64,000 nt of DNA from Heracleum sosnowskyi. Lineage: Eukaryota > Streptophyta > Magnoliopsida > Apiales > Apiaceae. The position numbers and the translations under genes were made by a program. Below, piece by piece: positions 53,110 to 64,000 of the stretch. The stretch covers positions 80,252,685-80,316,684 of the forward strand of contig CM061238.1 of assembly GCA_030848705.1 (NCBI GenBank), read 5' to 3'. Below the pieces are notes generated by a model that worked only from the letters and a program-made list of their open reading frames with translations, had not been told where the DNA came from and searched no databases. Position 1 is the first letter of the stretch. Every line of letters starts with the position of its first letter.

Positions 53110-54266
53110 CTAGTCCATAAAGCCGCGCTTCGCGGCAGCGTTATAAAATTTTCTACGGTCATTACTCACTCCTCCTTAATAAGCTGTCCTCCAGTTAAAT
53201 ATGTTTCCCATATTAAGATCGAAATTTTAATTTTAACATATTGAATATTTGTCTTGTATATTAGTTTTCATGTTAATATACTCATTTATAATGAGTCGTT
53301 CTCTCATTGATAAAACAAATTATATATAATTTCGTAGTCCTATTTTACTTCTAATATAATTTTGGGATATTCCATTTGTTACCATTGTACAATTGGCTTT
53401 TCCATTTGGTACCACACAAAGTTTTTGACTTCCAAGTGGAGTCATCATACTTTTGGCTTCATCCACATGATACCACTCCGTTAACCAAACGTTAGTCGGC
53501 CGTTACAAAATTATGAGATTGTCCATTTGGTACCACTCAAAGTTTTCGACTTCCAAGTAGTACCCTTCTAATTTGTGTTTCAACTCCAAAATACCACTAT
53601 GTTAATAAATTCGATGAAGTGGTATTTTGGAATTAAAGTCGAAAGTAGAATGGTGTCACTTGGAAGTCAAAAACTTTGAGTGGTACCAAATGGACAATCT
53701 CATAATTTTGTAACAGCCGATTAACGTTTGGTTAACGGAGTGGTATCATGTGGACGAAGCCAAAAGTTTGATGGTGCCACTTGGAAGTCAAAAACTTTGT
53801 GTGGTACCAAATGGAAAATCCAATTGTACAATGGTACCAAATGGAATATCCCTATAATTTTTAACAATGTCTTACAAACACCTATTTTAGTTTTGATAGA
53901 ACTTTGCATTACTTACAAATTCAAACTCTTCTACTCTATAAATTCGAACACCTATTCTACTTAGTATTAACAATATCTTACAAACACCTATTCTACTTCC
54001 GATAAAACTTTGCATAACTTATAAATTCGAACTCTTCTGCTCTATAAATTCAAACACTTATTCTACTTAGTATAAAACTCTTATTTATACGTCACCTATA
54101 AATTCGAACTCATATTCTACTAATAATATGTTAAAGGATATTTTTTAATTTTTTAGTATCGAAAATTCTAAAACTCAAAAAATATTAGAAAATTAGATTT
54201 GAGCGATCTTAGAGACGCCAAATCCACCTCCCGCGTATCCTATTATATATATATTTTTAAGTAAGA
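53110..54266 (-). mobile_element. Non-autonomous Helitron containing a Mutator-like MITE
   Basis: The minus strand starts A|TCTTACTTAAAAATATATAT, then AGGATACGCGGGAGG. It ends with hairpin GCCGC-GAAGC-GCGGC (53122-53136), 12 nt, and CTAG|T (53113-53110). These are the Helitron rules: TC start, 3' hairpin, CTRR end, insertion in AT. The inner sequence has repeated GAATAGGTGTT-like words, also present in the other two copies. It is about 660 bp without the MITE at 53364-53852 and one 9-bp target copy. It has no ORF. Confidence 0.75.
53364..53852. mobile_element. Mutator-like foldback MITE (489 bp)
   Basis: Nearly the whole element is one inverted repeat with arms of about 230 bp, starting GGGATATTCCATTTG on both strands. 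A perfect 9-bp duplication TATAATTTT flanks it (53355-53363 and 53853-53861). It has no coding sequence. The transcript would form a long double-stranded hairpin. Confidence 0.92.
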
Positions 54267-55429
54267 TAGTTGAACCCGGTTTTCTAGAATGAGTCAAGTA
54301 TCTTTACTCTTTCTTGTATAGTACAAGTAAAGAGCACAAAATTCTCACTACTTCGAATTCAAGTGAAGTCAAAAATTGGATATTCTACCATCAGTATTTT
54401 AAATAAAATAATAATTTTTTTATCAAATTTAAAGATTTTTTGTTTACTTTAACTTCATTAGTCACTTAAATTTTAGAGTAAAATATAAATAGCTACTCTT
54501 TAGCAATTTCATCAGTTTCAAAAATTATTTTATCTATCACCACTCATGACTATATATTTTTCTTAACATTCAAATTTCAAAAATACATCCCGATAAAAAA
54601 AATGTATAAACAAAAAGTATGATATGAATGTTACATGTTGAGAGTCAATAGTTTACTCGTTATTGAAGTGCTCTCTCCATGAATAAATTCATTAATCGGT
54701 CTAATTATCTCTTAGATGTCAATTTTTTAATGGAAGATATATTTCTGAAAAATATTTTCCCAAAAAATTGATCGGAAAATATTTCATAAAAAAATATTTG
54801 TCCAAAATTTCTGTTTCCTAAATTTTTTTTGAAAGGGCCTTTCTTGAAATATAAATCCTCGGAAAAAAGTTTCTTTAAAGAATCATAAGGAAGTATACAA
54901 ATTTCATAAAAATATTCACTGTCTGGATGTTGTAAATACATACACTATATCTTGAACTACTTTTTGAAGAAATCATGTTGCACAACATGCAAAGTTAAAA
55001 GCAAATATGAAGTAGAATGCAAATAGTAGAATAGAAATATCATTCCCACACAATCACGAGTTCACGACTGACCAAAACAAAAAAATAATGAGAAACCATG
55101 ACACCTCTGCATATCATTATGAAAAACAGGAACAAATATACAAAATACTATATTTTTCATGTCTAATTAGCTAAATTAATCAACCGTTAATAAAAATCAT
55201 ACAAAACGCACGCTACTTTAGTTGTCACCTTGGTTTGGTTCAGGACAAATTCTTCTTGAGCAGAGCCTAGCCTGTACTGCATTGCAACCCGATCACAATT
55301 AGATAAATTGATGTATAACATAAATAATACACATGCTTAAAATTATATGGAGGAAAATGTAAAAACAAATTCCTGCAAAGAGCGGAAGACTTTTGAAGAA
55401 AAATTGTATATACATTTTCTAACGATCAA
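54267..55429. other. Intergenic, no gene seen
   Basis: AT-rich. A run of frames around 54705-54941 (minus) is Phe/Lys-rich with no family resemblance and is not called. Confidence 0.5.
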
Positions 55430-55761
55430 AAATTAAATATATATAGTATAATTTTTTAATCTCAACATCTTTTCGAACTCTTCTCCTCTATCTATTCGAA
55501 CACATATTCTATTCTGCTTCATAAATTCGAACACCTATTCTATTTCTAATATAACTTTTATTTACATGTCTTCCATATAAATTCAAACTTTTCTCCTTCT
55601 TAAATTCAAACACTTATTCTACTTCTATTATGTTAAAAGATATTTTTTTATTTAGTAATACTTAAAACTCTCAAATTCCAAAAAATCAGAAAAATAGATT
55701 GAGACCATCTAACAGGCGCCACCTCATCTCCCGCGTATCCTCCTTTATATATATATATTGA
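55430..55761 (-). mobile_element. Helitron 5' fragment, related to 29068 and 54266 copies
   Basis: The minus strand starts A|TCAATATATATATATAAAGG, then AGGATACGCGGGAG, GTGGCGCC, and CTCAATCTATTTTTCT, followed by the same GAATA-rich stretch as 29100-29500. No hairpin and CTRR end was found, so the 3' part is probably lost. Confidence 0.6.
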
Positions 55762-57510
55762 TTTCGACTTTAATAATGTGTGATTAAAAAATAAGATTAA
55801 AGTATATGAAACTTGTTAATAAATTACTTGTGTTTTGATATTATAATTCCTAGTTTATATCATGTGGAAAGTATAATTATTTTTAAAATTTTAATTATTT
55901 AAATATTAGTATTCTACTTTTACTTTTAATTGATTATATATTGAATCTAACATATAGTATAATACTATGTTAAATAATATAATAATATATGTTTGATGAT
56001 AAAATATAATTATACATATTTAATGAAATTTAGCTTCATCTATTATTTTTGAAATAATATTATGAACGACCATAATATCAATGAAACTTTTAAAGTTCGT
56101 CTTAAATATAATAACACATATATGTTTCGTGAAACTATAAGTGTACCGGTTTGGTTTGGTGCGGTTGAAAAGTAAAAATCTGAATCACAAGTGCGATTGA
56201 AATTAACCATAATAGTTTTAATCAAGAATTTACAGTTGGAGAGGATTGATTTGTGATTCAACAATCTATTAAAAGTTATATAATAAAATAAGGAAATTGA
56301 TAAATAAGCTTCAATTTTTACTATTTAAGCTCCAATTGTAATTTAATTTATTTACCCATGCTTTTTATGCATTTTGTTATATATTTTACGGAGAATGATG
56401 TAATTTACATGTCTTGAAAATAGAAATTTGAGCTTAAATAGTAAAGTGTGGAGCTTATTTATCAATTTCCTAAAATAATTATATATATTTTTAAATTCAA
56501 GTAATGGTATCGTATATAGTTTGTAAAAATACTTTTAAGCTAGGAGTATTATTGTTAATTAAAAAGAGTTATAATATCTCGCAAGTTATGTTAGTCAAGT
56601 ACTCCCGGTGATCAGCACAAAAGATATACAGTATAATACATTTACTAAAAAGGTTAGCTAAAAATTTAAGTGATATTTCAATATTGATTCTATTAACTAA
56701 TTTGTGTTAAGAAATAATACTATTTTAGTGTATATTTTATATTTGAATAATTATATATGCATATAAAATTTATTGATTTATAGATATTTTTAAGTATAAT
56801 TATTATATTATTAACTTTAGATATGAATATAATATTGAGAAAAGAGTATTTAAAGGTCATTATAGAAAAAAAAAATTCATTAGTGCGCCTCAAATTTACA
56901 ATATTTAGATATTTAATTAAAAATTCAACCATACGGATGTAAGTATCTAGTGAAAAATGAATAAATTTGTAAATTTTCAAATGATTTAGTGATTTGGATC
57001 AATTAATTTTTAACAAAAAATAATCATTCAATCTCTACCGTTAAAATTATATAAAATAATAATATCATTATAAAATTAATACTCTACAACTTATATTTGC
57101 TTAAAAAATATTCAACAACTATATTTTGACATAATCTTCACATCCGTAATATGGCCATTAGAAACTCCAACCTCATATATATTACATATATACCTCTAGT
57201 GATTTGCAGTTAAAGTTTAATTTTTGCGATTTTTTGAAATTTGAAACACATACCATACAACTAATTTTTTAATTTGGACAATTGAACTGTGACAACAGAC
57301 AATAACTAAATTGTCACTTGGTGCTTGTTTTGTTTGGTTTGTTATAGGAAGTAACTTATCAAGGAAGTTGCATTCTATGAAATTTATAATAGTTAGGAAA
57401 TAGAAAATTTTATTTGATTAGCATAATGATATTCACTCACAATAGGTGGCGCAAGTTATCATACAGAAAGTGAGTAAGCAACTTTCCAAAGCTTAACTTC
57501 CCTTATTTTT
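55762..57510. other. Intergenic, no gene seen
   Basis: Very AT-rich. A weak inverted repeat flanks 56281-56475 (ATAAGGAAATTGATAAATAAG with AGCTTATTTATCAATTTCCT reversed), consistent with a small MITE of about 195 bp. Confidence 0.45.
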
Positions 57511-59335
57511 GGGATTAAAAGACGTTTTGTTCACTCAACAAACTATAAACTTTTAATTGGATCATCGAACTAAAAAGGCTTTCAGTCAACTCACTGCATT
57601 CCTTAAAACTTTCATTGAGGTCACTGGCTGTTACTGGCGTTAAATACTTGACGGAATGACGAAATGATGAGTAGGCAAGCTGAGTTGGTCTAATGTGGCA
57701 TGTACATGTCAGCTGACCCTGTTGGGTTTTATACTGAACTATTCGTTTGAAGTATATAACATTGTCCATTTTATTGAGAATTTTGATTGCATATTATTAC
57801 ATTGTCTGTTTATTATATATTATGGATAATCTATTATCAAATGGGATAACAGAATATTAGATTATCAGTGTCTATATATAATATAATAAAGGTTCACAAT
57901 ATAAGTGGTATTAGACAAACCACTAGAATGACTGAAGTATTATTTGAGAATAGTTTATCTTGACTATTGAATAATACTTGTATACTTTGTGTATATTGAA
58001 CAGAATCAAAATATTAGAATTGTTCTTCTATTCTGACAGTTAAGAAGAACTAAGATTCTATGATATTATTATTTCTTAGGTTCTTAATGCGGATGTAGTG
58101 ATTGACACTTGTATGCAATGCACATGCTTTGATTCATATAAGATGTAATTAATTATTAATTACAATATTATGTGTTGAGCAATGACATTGCATGCAGAGT
58201 GAGATATTAATTACAGAAGGAATCCATGTCCTGATAATATTCGGGTTGATGATATCCTTTTCAAAGCTCATAAAGATAATTATGTGAAGCCCTGCAGGCA
58301 GATTAATTTCTGACATAATTATAAGGTTGAGTGGATGATCAAGGATAAATAAGATATTAATTAAATTAATTGTCAGTGATTAATTTAATTAATGGACATG
58401 CGATATCTTAAACGTGGGAAATTTAATAAGTAAATAATATAGGAGCCGAATTAAATAATAAAAGAATTGCGGTATTAGGAACGGTAGTGCAAATATTAAT
58501 GCTTTAGTGGATTGAATTAATATTTAATGACATTGGGCTTGACCCAGAATGTCATTGGAAGGCCCGACCTAATTGTCCATGATCCCTACTGAAGCCTATA
58601 TATATTCTCGTTCTCCTTAAAGCTGGTTACACAACAGAAATCGAAATTGAGACCTAAGGGCAGCCGCACGCAGCTAGGGTTTTGGAATTTCGAGGCTTTG
58701 AGGAGATGAAACTTTGGGAGATCGAAGGCCACACTTCGCTCAAAGGGAATCAAGGAATTCAGTAGAAGACGTGTAATTGAATCGCTTGCGCCGTAGTAAT
58801 TAAGGTTAATCTTCTTTTCGAACTCTTTAATCTATATCATAAAACGCAGTCCTATATATCGTACGTTCCAACAGACCTAACCCAATGATCTTAAATCAAT
58901 TTATAACTCATGTATTCACCCTCTTTCCCTCTTATATAATCAATCTCAATTCTCAATTAGGATCTTAGCTTCTTCTTCCATTTTCAATATCTACTTCAAG
59001 GAGTGACAACTCTTCAATGTGTTTGTATTTAGAGATTGGGTTTAATTAGAGATTGTGTTTGAATAGGAATTAAAATGGGGATGGATTATAACTGGATCGG
59101 GTTTTTAATTGGTCGAATTATAAATGATGTGGCAGCTGGGTTGTCGTTGATGTGTCACGAAAAGACGGACTCTCGTCTAAAGTCAACGAGACTTAACGTC
59201 CGCGAAAATTTTAATGTGTCTAATGATTAAAATGAAGACTTTCTTGTGTTGAGTGACCTGATTGAAAATTTTTTCAGTTCGATGACCCAATTAAAAATTC
59301 ATAGTCAGTTGAGTGGCCAAAATGCTATTTAACCT
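57511..59335. mobile_element. Mutator-like inverted-repeat element split by a solo LTR
   Basis: The left end GGGATTAAAAGACGTTTTG and the reversed right end AGGTTAAATAGCATTTTGG align and continue for about 80 bp. Shared words include CACTCAAC, TTTTTAATTGG/TTTTAATTGG, TCATCGAACT and AAA. Flanking 9-mers CTTATTTTT (57502-57510) and TTTATTTTT (59336-59344) match at 8 of 9. Without the solo LTR it is about 670 bp and non-coding. Confidence 0.65.
57720..58873 (+). mobile_element. Solo LTR (1154 bp)
   Basis: Starts TGTTGGGTTTTATACTG and ends TACGTTCCAACA, with complementary TGTTGG/CCAACA tips. Flanking 5-mers GACCC (57715-57719) and GACCT (58874-58878) match at 4 of 5. Inside is a TATA box (TATATATA near 58597) about 280 bp before the end and then a less AT-rich R/U5-like stretch. 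It has no internal region, so LTR-LTR recombination removed it. Confidence 0.7.
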
Positions 59336-59999
59336 TTTATTTTTGTTATTTTTTGTTAACCAAACAACTCATCTAATGACACTTTACGGCACAGGAGAGA
59401 ATCTACGGATTCAAGTTCCTCGTACTTTACCAAACAATCACTTTGTAAATTTTTTCTAAATAAATTTCATTATCTTTATTTTTCCCTGAAATTCTCTTTT
59501 CAATTTTTCTTTGGATACATGGCTTAGAATTGTTTTATTCATTGATATTATAATTTAATGGGAATTAAAAAATATTTTTTAAAATTGACGCATTTTTGGA
59601 CACCCCCCCCCCCCAAATTCCATGGTTAAATGAATTTATAACTTAAAGTTGTTTAAATTGATAAATTAAAAGTGAAAACTGTAAGTTAATATCTGTTTAG
59701 ATAATTTTGTATTATGGGTATGAATTATTACAAATGTAAAAATAAAATAAATTTGATATATAATATATTTGATTGATGACATTAATTTTTATAAAATAAA
59801 ATCACTACTATAAAAATAAATTGTTTAAAAAAATACAATCTACTAACTTTTGTCTTTAAAATATTTTTTTAATTTTAAATAATTTTCTAATTTATTACAC
59901 AAACAAACGTTTTCTCCTTCAAAGTACCCCAGACTTAAAGTTTAAATAAACATGCTCTCTGTTATGAGACAAATTTGGTACAACACAATTGAGAGAATC
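59336..59999. other. Intergenic, no gene seen
   Basis: AT-rich with a C homopolymer of 12 at 59603-59614. Confidence 0.5.
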
Positions 60000-60796
60000 T
60001 CGATGGAATATCCGTAGATTGCATTCTTGGTTATCGGACAGCGCTGTAAGTTTTCAGCTAGAAACCTGAAGCTTGTTTAAGGTACAGAACAGTAGAAGTA
60101 ACATCTCCGGGGGGCTGAGTTGACAAAACCACCGAATGAAAAGGGCAGAGTAAATCCTACACGGCCGGCCAATTCACCGGAATATATATATCACCGAGGG
60201 TACACGAGCCTTATGCGTGTAAAGAGTGAAAATCCGAATCCTTTAGTCAAGTGCTTACATATCCTATTTATAGGAATCAAGCCCCATGTAGTTCTATTAG
60301 GTTTATACTTCTCATTTCCTGTGAATTTAGGCACTCTAAGATAATCCATCTTAAAGTTTTATCCGAATTAAACACCTGTAGCCGAGCTTTCCAGTGTCCT
60401 AGCCCATGTCCATCACTAAGTCCTATAAATCCTCATGTATTTAATGTATATCCGAACCAATCAATATAAGTCCTATATTGATTGTAATTGTCCCATTCAA
60501 TACGTTTTATCAAGCTTAGAAATCCTTCGCCAAGAGTAATTCCATGCTCCTAAAGTATAGAAAGCCGAGTCCTTGTCCAACTCCGATTCTGTCCCGGGGA
60601 GGTTCAGACCACCCTGCACCTGAACCTGTGCCTGAGGTCAAAACACCCTGAACCTGTTCCTTAATGCCGCGAACCTCAACCTTGGCACTATGAAGCTGAA
60701 CCTCAGTACATCCAATCCTCACCAAATCCATACTAGTTGGGCCTATATTGCAAGTGGGCCTTAAATTGAGCCCATGTGAGATTTTGGGCACAACAA
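60000..60796 (-). mobile_element. Possible LTR on the minus strand
   Basis: On the minus strand TGTTGTGCCCAAAATCTCAC begins at 60796, immediately after a polypurine-like GAACCGGGGGGTAGT (60797-60811), as at a 3' LTR. A TATAAATAGG box lies on the minus strand near 60265-60274. The other boundary was not found and no internal coding sequence lies on the right, so this could be a relic or a solo LTR. Similar ends are known from Ty3-type plant elements. Confidence 0.4.
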
Positions 60797-60811
60797 CTAC
60801 CCCCCGGTTCC

Positions 60812-62049
60812 TTGCAATATTGAATACAAAAGGAACTTGATCCTTCTAGTCATAAGCTCTAAGCCACATAAATCCATACCTTGAAACCCTAAGTTTACGT
60901 GAGTAAACTCTATGTAAGAAACAAAAGATTCAGGTAACAACTACGTCTATTTTACTCTGAGTTAAGCAACCCTTAACCTCATAACCTACTGCAGGTTCAC
61001 AGCTGAATACCATCTACCCGAATAAACCATATAAAGAGCAATCATTTGTTATTTTTTCAAAAATTACTCCCGTATTTTTAATTCTAGCAAAGCCCTCAAT
61101 TTATGCACGCATTATCCTTTTGAATCAAATTCAAATTCAAATTACTAAGCAACAAACCCTTTGCATTCCTCCTAGGAATCTGAACCATGCATTAACCCTT
61201 CATATTTTCTGTTTTTTTTAAAACCTACAACTAATCAAAGGATGCCACCTGGCGCGGCTGCTCCTATACCTGCGTGTACTTAAATACACACTCATCCATC
61301 CTTTTTTATTTTTTATTTTACTTCTCAACACAAACTGTTCATTCTCCACCTTCTCTCTCCCAACGAAAAGCTCCAAAACGGCTCATATCTCCGACGATCC
61401 TTCAATTTCCTACAATCCTCCACCTGCAACACTCTGTAAGGTATGAATCTTCCCTCACCTGTCGCTTTTAACCCTTATTTGTTGCTGCATGCTGCTCTTC
61501 TATGTGTTCACTTCATATGTACACACACACACACACACACACATACACATATATTCATATATGCACACATGTATGGACACACACATCAACACCTACATCC
61601 GTTGTCTTTTTGATTCATAAACCATGCTGCCATGCGTATATTCTCAGATCTGTAAACATGCAACTTTGCCCTTTGTCTTGACCATGTAATCGAATAAAAT
61701 CAAAACCCTTTAAACTGGTGTCTTTTCGTTCCCACGAATCACACACAGTGCTCTGTCCATTCACCTTCCTAAAGACCCTTATCTGCATGTCTGATAATTC
61801 TCATGCATTACATGTTACTTAGTAATCTGATGCCGATATGCTGCCGCCTAGAAGGATTCGACCTATTGAGCCAATAACCAAACCCCTTTTCCCATCTGTA
61901 GGTTTTGATCTAGGCGCAATTAACCTCTCATATAGGTTAGGACCTCTATGAACCTGTATCGATCCTTTAGGTATAAAGACAACTTAGGAATTAGCATCCT
62001 AGGAGTTCATTCTTTTCTCGGTCACCATTTGTTTGTCATAAATTTTTAG
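60812..62049. other. Intergenic; promoter-like sequence, no confident gene
   Basis: Around 61240-61445 there is G+C-richer, CT-rich sequence with TACTTAAATACACACT, then TTCTCTCTCCCAACG and CTGTAAG|GTATGAATC. This resembles a plant 5' leader followed by a splice donor, but no ATG-started coding exon follows that I recognise. An (AC)n microsatellite lies at 61521-61543. Confidence 0.35.
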
Positions 62050-62377
62050 GGTTGACCGATTTGGAATGATGATAACAAAATGCTCAAGACAAGAATTTGA
62101 TTTTGATACCGCAGCTGATTGTCAGAAAGCTAGTTCTCAGAAGCTGACAAATCAGGAAGCTAACTAGAAGGCACTTTATCTATCCAAGGTCTAAAAGCCA
62201 CATCAAATGATTGGAGGATATTCTGTCATCAAGTTAGGAAGCACTTTAGAAGCAAGCCAATGGACGTCTAATCAAGCACCAAGTGTTTCAGTGGTAAGCC
62301 TGCCTAATCAACTCAGTAATGGTGAATCAATAAAGATGACAAGGTGTTTTATCTAAAGATGAAGCTAAGAGTATCCT

Positions 62378-62768
62378 TTCTACGGATCAAGCTATGAAAT
62401 CTCATTTCATCTACGGATACAAGCTGAAAACATCATATGCCATCAACGGATAGAAGCTGAGGACATCTTATCTCATCAACGGATAGAAGCTAGGAACAAC
62501 TTATCACATCTACGGATAAAACCTTGGGACATCATATCTACGGATAAAAGCTGAAGAAAGTTGATCATCAGAAACAGCTAAGAATGTCATGTTTTATCTA
62601 TGGATGCGGTTAAGGAGGTCATGGTCTATCTATGGATGTAGTCAAGAACGTCATGTCTCACCTATGGATACAGTTATGGAATATTACTTCTATGGATATT
62701 CTGAGATTACCTTTCTACTGATAATTGACGTAAAATGGTAGTCTACGGATATGGAATTAATACGCCTA
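62378..62768 (+). promoter_or_regulatory. Array of CTACGGAT-like words in the Sire-3 LTR
   Basis: About a dozen copies of CTACGGATA, TCAACGGATA, CTATGGAT(A/G) or CTACTGAT are spaced 20-60 bp apart, many preceded by ATCTTATCT/ATCATAT-like sequence and followed by AAGCT. This is similar in style to the arrays in the Sire-1 and Sire-2 LTRs but with a different word. Confidence 0.6.
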
Positions 62769-63791
62769 CTGATGTTCATCTCATTCAACATGAAGAACAA
62801 ATCTTGTAACAGAATCTTTTGGAGGTTTCTTTGCTTTAGCAGGTTGAATGGAGGACAGTCTCAGAAATCATCATTACACACCCGTGACTAAAAGATGCTG
62901 GATGACGTTGCAAAAGATGTATGGAATAGGGAGTCAAAATTGTAAATATTCGAAGGCTCAAATTCCTACAAATGAAATGTGAAGTCATCTATTGTCTCTT
63001 ATGTCTCGATGGATAAATACGAGTTAAGGCAGCTACCTAGAAGTTTAACTTCTAACTGGACACAAAGGAAAAGTTTGATAAGCATGAAGACCTATTTTGA
63101 ATACTACAAGTTCACTTATCTCAGCTGATAGTGACTTGACAGTCAGGTTATCAAGGAGATGTCTCTTTCATGCAGATGTCACATGGGCTTGGAAGCTAGG
63201 TCAATTGCATGGACTTAGTAATTTTTGAAGAGAGCAGCACACTCAATCAGAAAGCACCATTTGGGAGTATACAAGTTTATCTTTGATGCCAGCCAAGGCA
63301 TTTCCCGAATATGATAGTTTCTGATACGAGCATGTGAACAAGCAGAACCAAAAATGTAATATTTTATTATGTTTTAGGTTTTGTTTGTAACATACAGTCG
63401 ATGTATATAAGACTGTGTGGAGTAGCATAGAAATTCATGTGGAGAGAGCACAAAGCCGAATGTAAAAACATTTAGGCTTCTTCCATCATCTGTGTAAGCA
63501 GCTGGAGTTTGTTGAAAAACAAAACCAGAGAATTCTTCAATATACACCTCAGGTGGGCTTTTTCAGAAAAACCCACCTGAAAAGTTTAAAAAGTTTGCTT
63601 GTCTCCTGCATGTCTTTTTAACTCGAGGAATTCATACATGTTCATGGTTTTATTTCCATTCTTAGTTAATTTACCAACTCACATATTCATACTGCAAAAG
63701 GTTTGAATTTTTTTTTTATAAAATTAACTAGGTTGTATTCAACCCCCCCCTCCTTCTACAATCTAGGTTGCGTTGTTCTGGGAATAACAAT

Positions 63792-63803
63792 TGGTATTAG
63801 AGC
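63792..63803 (+). promoter_or_regulatory. Sire-3 primer binding site
   Basis: TGGTATTAGAGC, one mismatch to TGGTATCAGAGC, two bases after the LTR end. Confidence 0.85.
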
Positions 63804-63850
63804 AGGCTTCTAACACACAAGAAGTTTAAAGATCAAAAGCAACTGCAACC

Positions 63851-64000
63851 ATGGAAAGAGGTGACAATGAAGAAGCTGGGAATGAGTTGTCGAACAAAGA
63901 CTCAAAGTTGGAGTTTGCAAACTCTTTACCCAGAAAATGGAAGCATGTCTCTGGATCTACTCCTGAACCCAAAGATCTAAATCGTAGCAGTCTGTTAAGT
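63851..64000 (+). CDS. Sire-3 first ORF, partial (50 codons to the window end)
   Basis: ATG at 63851 opens a frame to the end of the window: MERGDNEEAGNELSNKDSK, then LEFANSLPRKWKHVSGSTPE. It should be gag by position (61 bp after the LTR end), but it does not resemble the N-termini of the Sire-1 or Sire-2 Gags, which share a V-K-I-P...W-K-x-K-M pattern. It may be a diverged Gag with an N-terminal extension, or an extra ORF before gag. Confidence 0.6.
   Translation, partial: MERGDNEEAGNELSNKDSKLEFANSLPRKWKHVSGSTPEPKDLNRSSLLS

Larger units (their letters stand above)
62050..64000 (+). mobile_element. Sire-3: 5' end of a third Sirevirus-like Copia element
   Basis: The LTR ends GGGAATAACA at 63789. 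The primer site TGGTATTAGAGC (63792-63803, one mismatch to the initiator-Met type) follows two bases later, and an ORF opens at 63851. The C-tract TTCAACCCCCCCC.CTTCTACAA near 63738-63760 matches the Sire-1 and Sire-2 LTR ends. The LTR start was not fixed; about 62050 is a guess based on the TGATGATAAC word near 62068. The window ends inside the element. Confidence 0.75.

Noticed and set aside
61340..61450. First exon of a second cellular gene
   Set aside because: The leader-like, CT-rich sequence and possible splice donor are suggestive, but no coding exon with recognisable protein follows before the Sire-3 LTR.

Overview
This window is flowering-plant nuclear DNA, most likely from a eudicot and possibly an asterid (a weak inference). 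It is AT-rich and has spliced introns with GT..AG ends. It holds one ordinary nuclear gene, a plant catalase, and otherwise consists mostly of nested transposable elements: LTR retrotransposons of the Copia superfamily, Helitrons, and small inverted-repeat DNA transposons (MITEs). Nothing bacterial, viral or organellar was seen.

Layout. (1) 1-15178: what looks like a long LTR or LTR-element remnant on the minus strand, with 50-bp and 85-bp tandem repeats. It is split by a complete 10.4-kb Sirevirus-like Copia element, Sire-1 (4287-14684), flanked by the perfect target duplication CTCCT. Sire-1 is old: its LTRs differ at more than ten sites, pol has a nonsense codon, gag has lost its zinc knuckle, and the third ORF is degenerate. 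(2) 15179-21025: gene-poor DNA packed with MITEs (an unclassified one, Stowaway, Tourist-like and Mutator-like) leading up to the gene. (3) 21170-24724: an intact 8-exon, 492-residue catalase gene with TATA box, CT-rich 5' leader and AATAAA signal. (4) 24889-29711: intergenic DNA with several Helitron termini. (5) 29068-48945: a three-level nest. A Helitron is split in its 3' hairpin by a Copia element (29712-48927, LTRs differing at only two sites). That element is split in its RNase H domain by a 13.0-kb Sirevirus-like element, Sire-2 (34057-47078, minus strand, target duplication GGTAC, nearly identical LTRs). Sire-2 has intact gag, pol and a 1477-residue additional ORF. (6) 48946-57500: relics, including a LINE 3' end, a diverged duplicated block, a GC-rich palindromic repeat, and Helitron ends with a nested Mutator-type foldback MITE. 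(7) 57511-59335: a Mutator-like inverted-repeat element split by a solo LTR. (8) 59336-62050: a possible minus-strand LTR and promoter-like sequence with no confident gene. (9) About 62050-64000: the 5' LTR, primer site and ORF start of a third Sirevirus-like element, Sire-3, cut by the window edge.

How the parts work together. In each Copia element gag forms the particle, and pol supplies protease, integrase, reverse transcriptase and RNase H. Sire-1 and Sire-2 share one design: a methionine-initiator tRNA primer site two bases after the LTR, gag ending in the -1 frame relative to pol, a third ORF after pol, and a G-rich polypurine tract. The Copia element that hosts Sire-2 differs. It has no recognisable tRNA primer site, and the first 35 bases after its LTR are complementary to two stretches of its own LTR. 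The most unusual signals are that self-complementary leader and the short word TTTCGTTGA scattered through both LTRs, the spacer and all three ORFs of Sire-2 in more than one reading phase.
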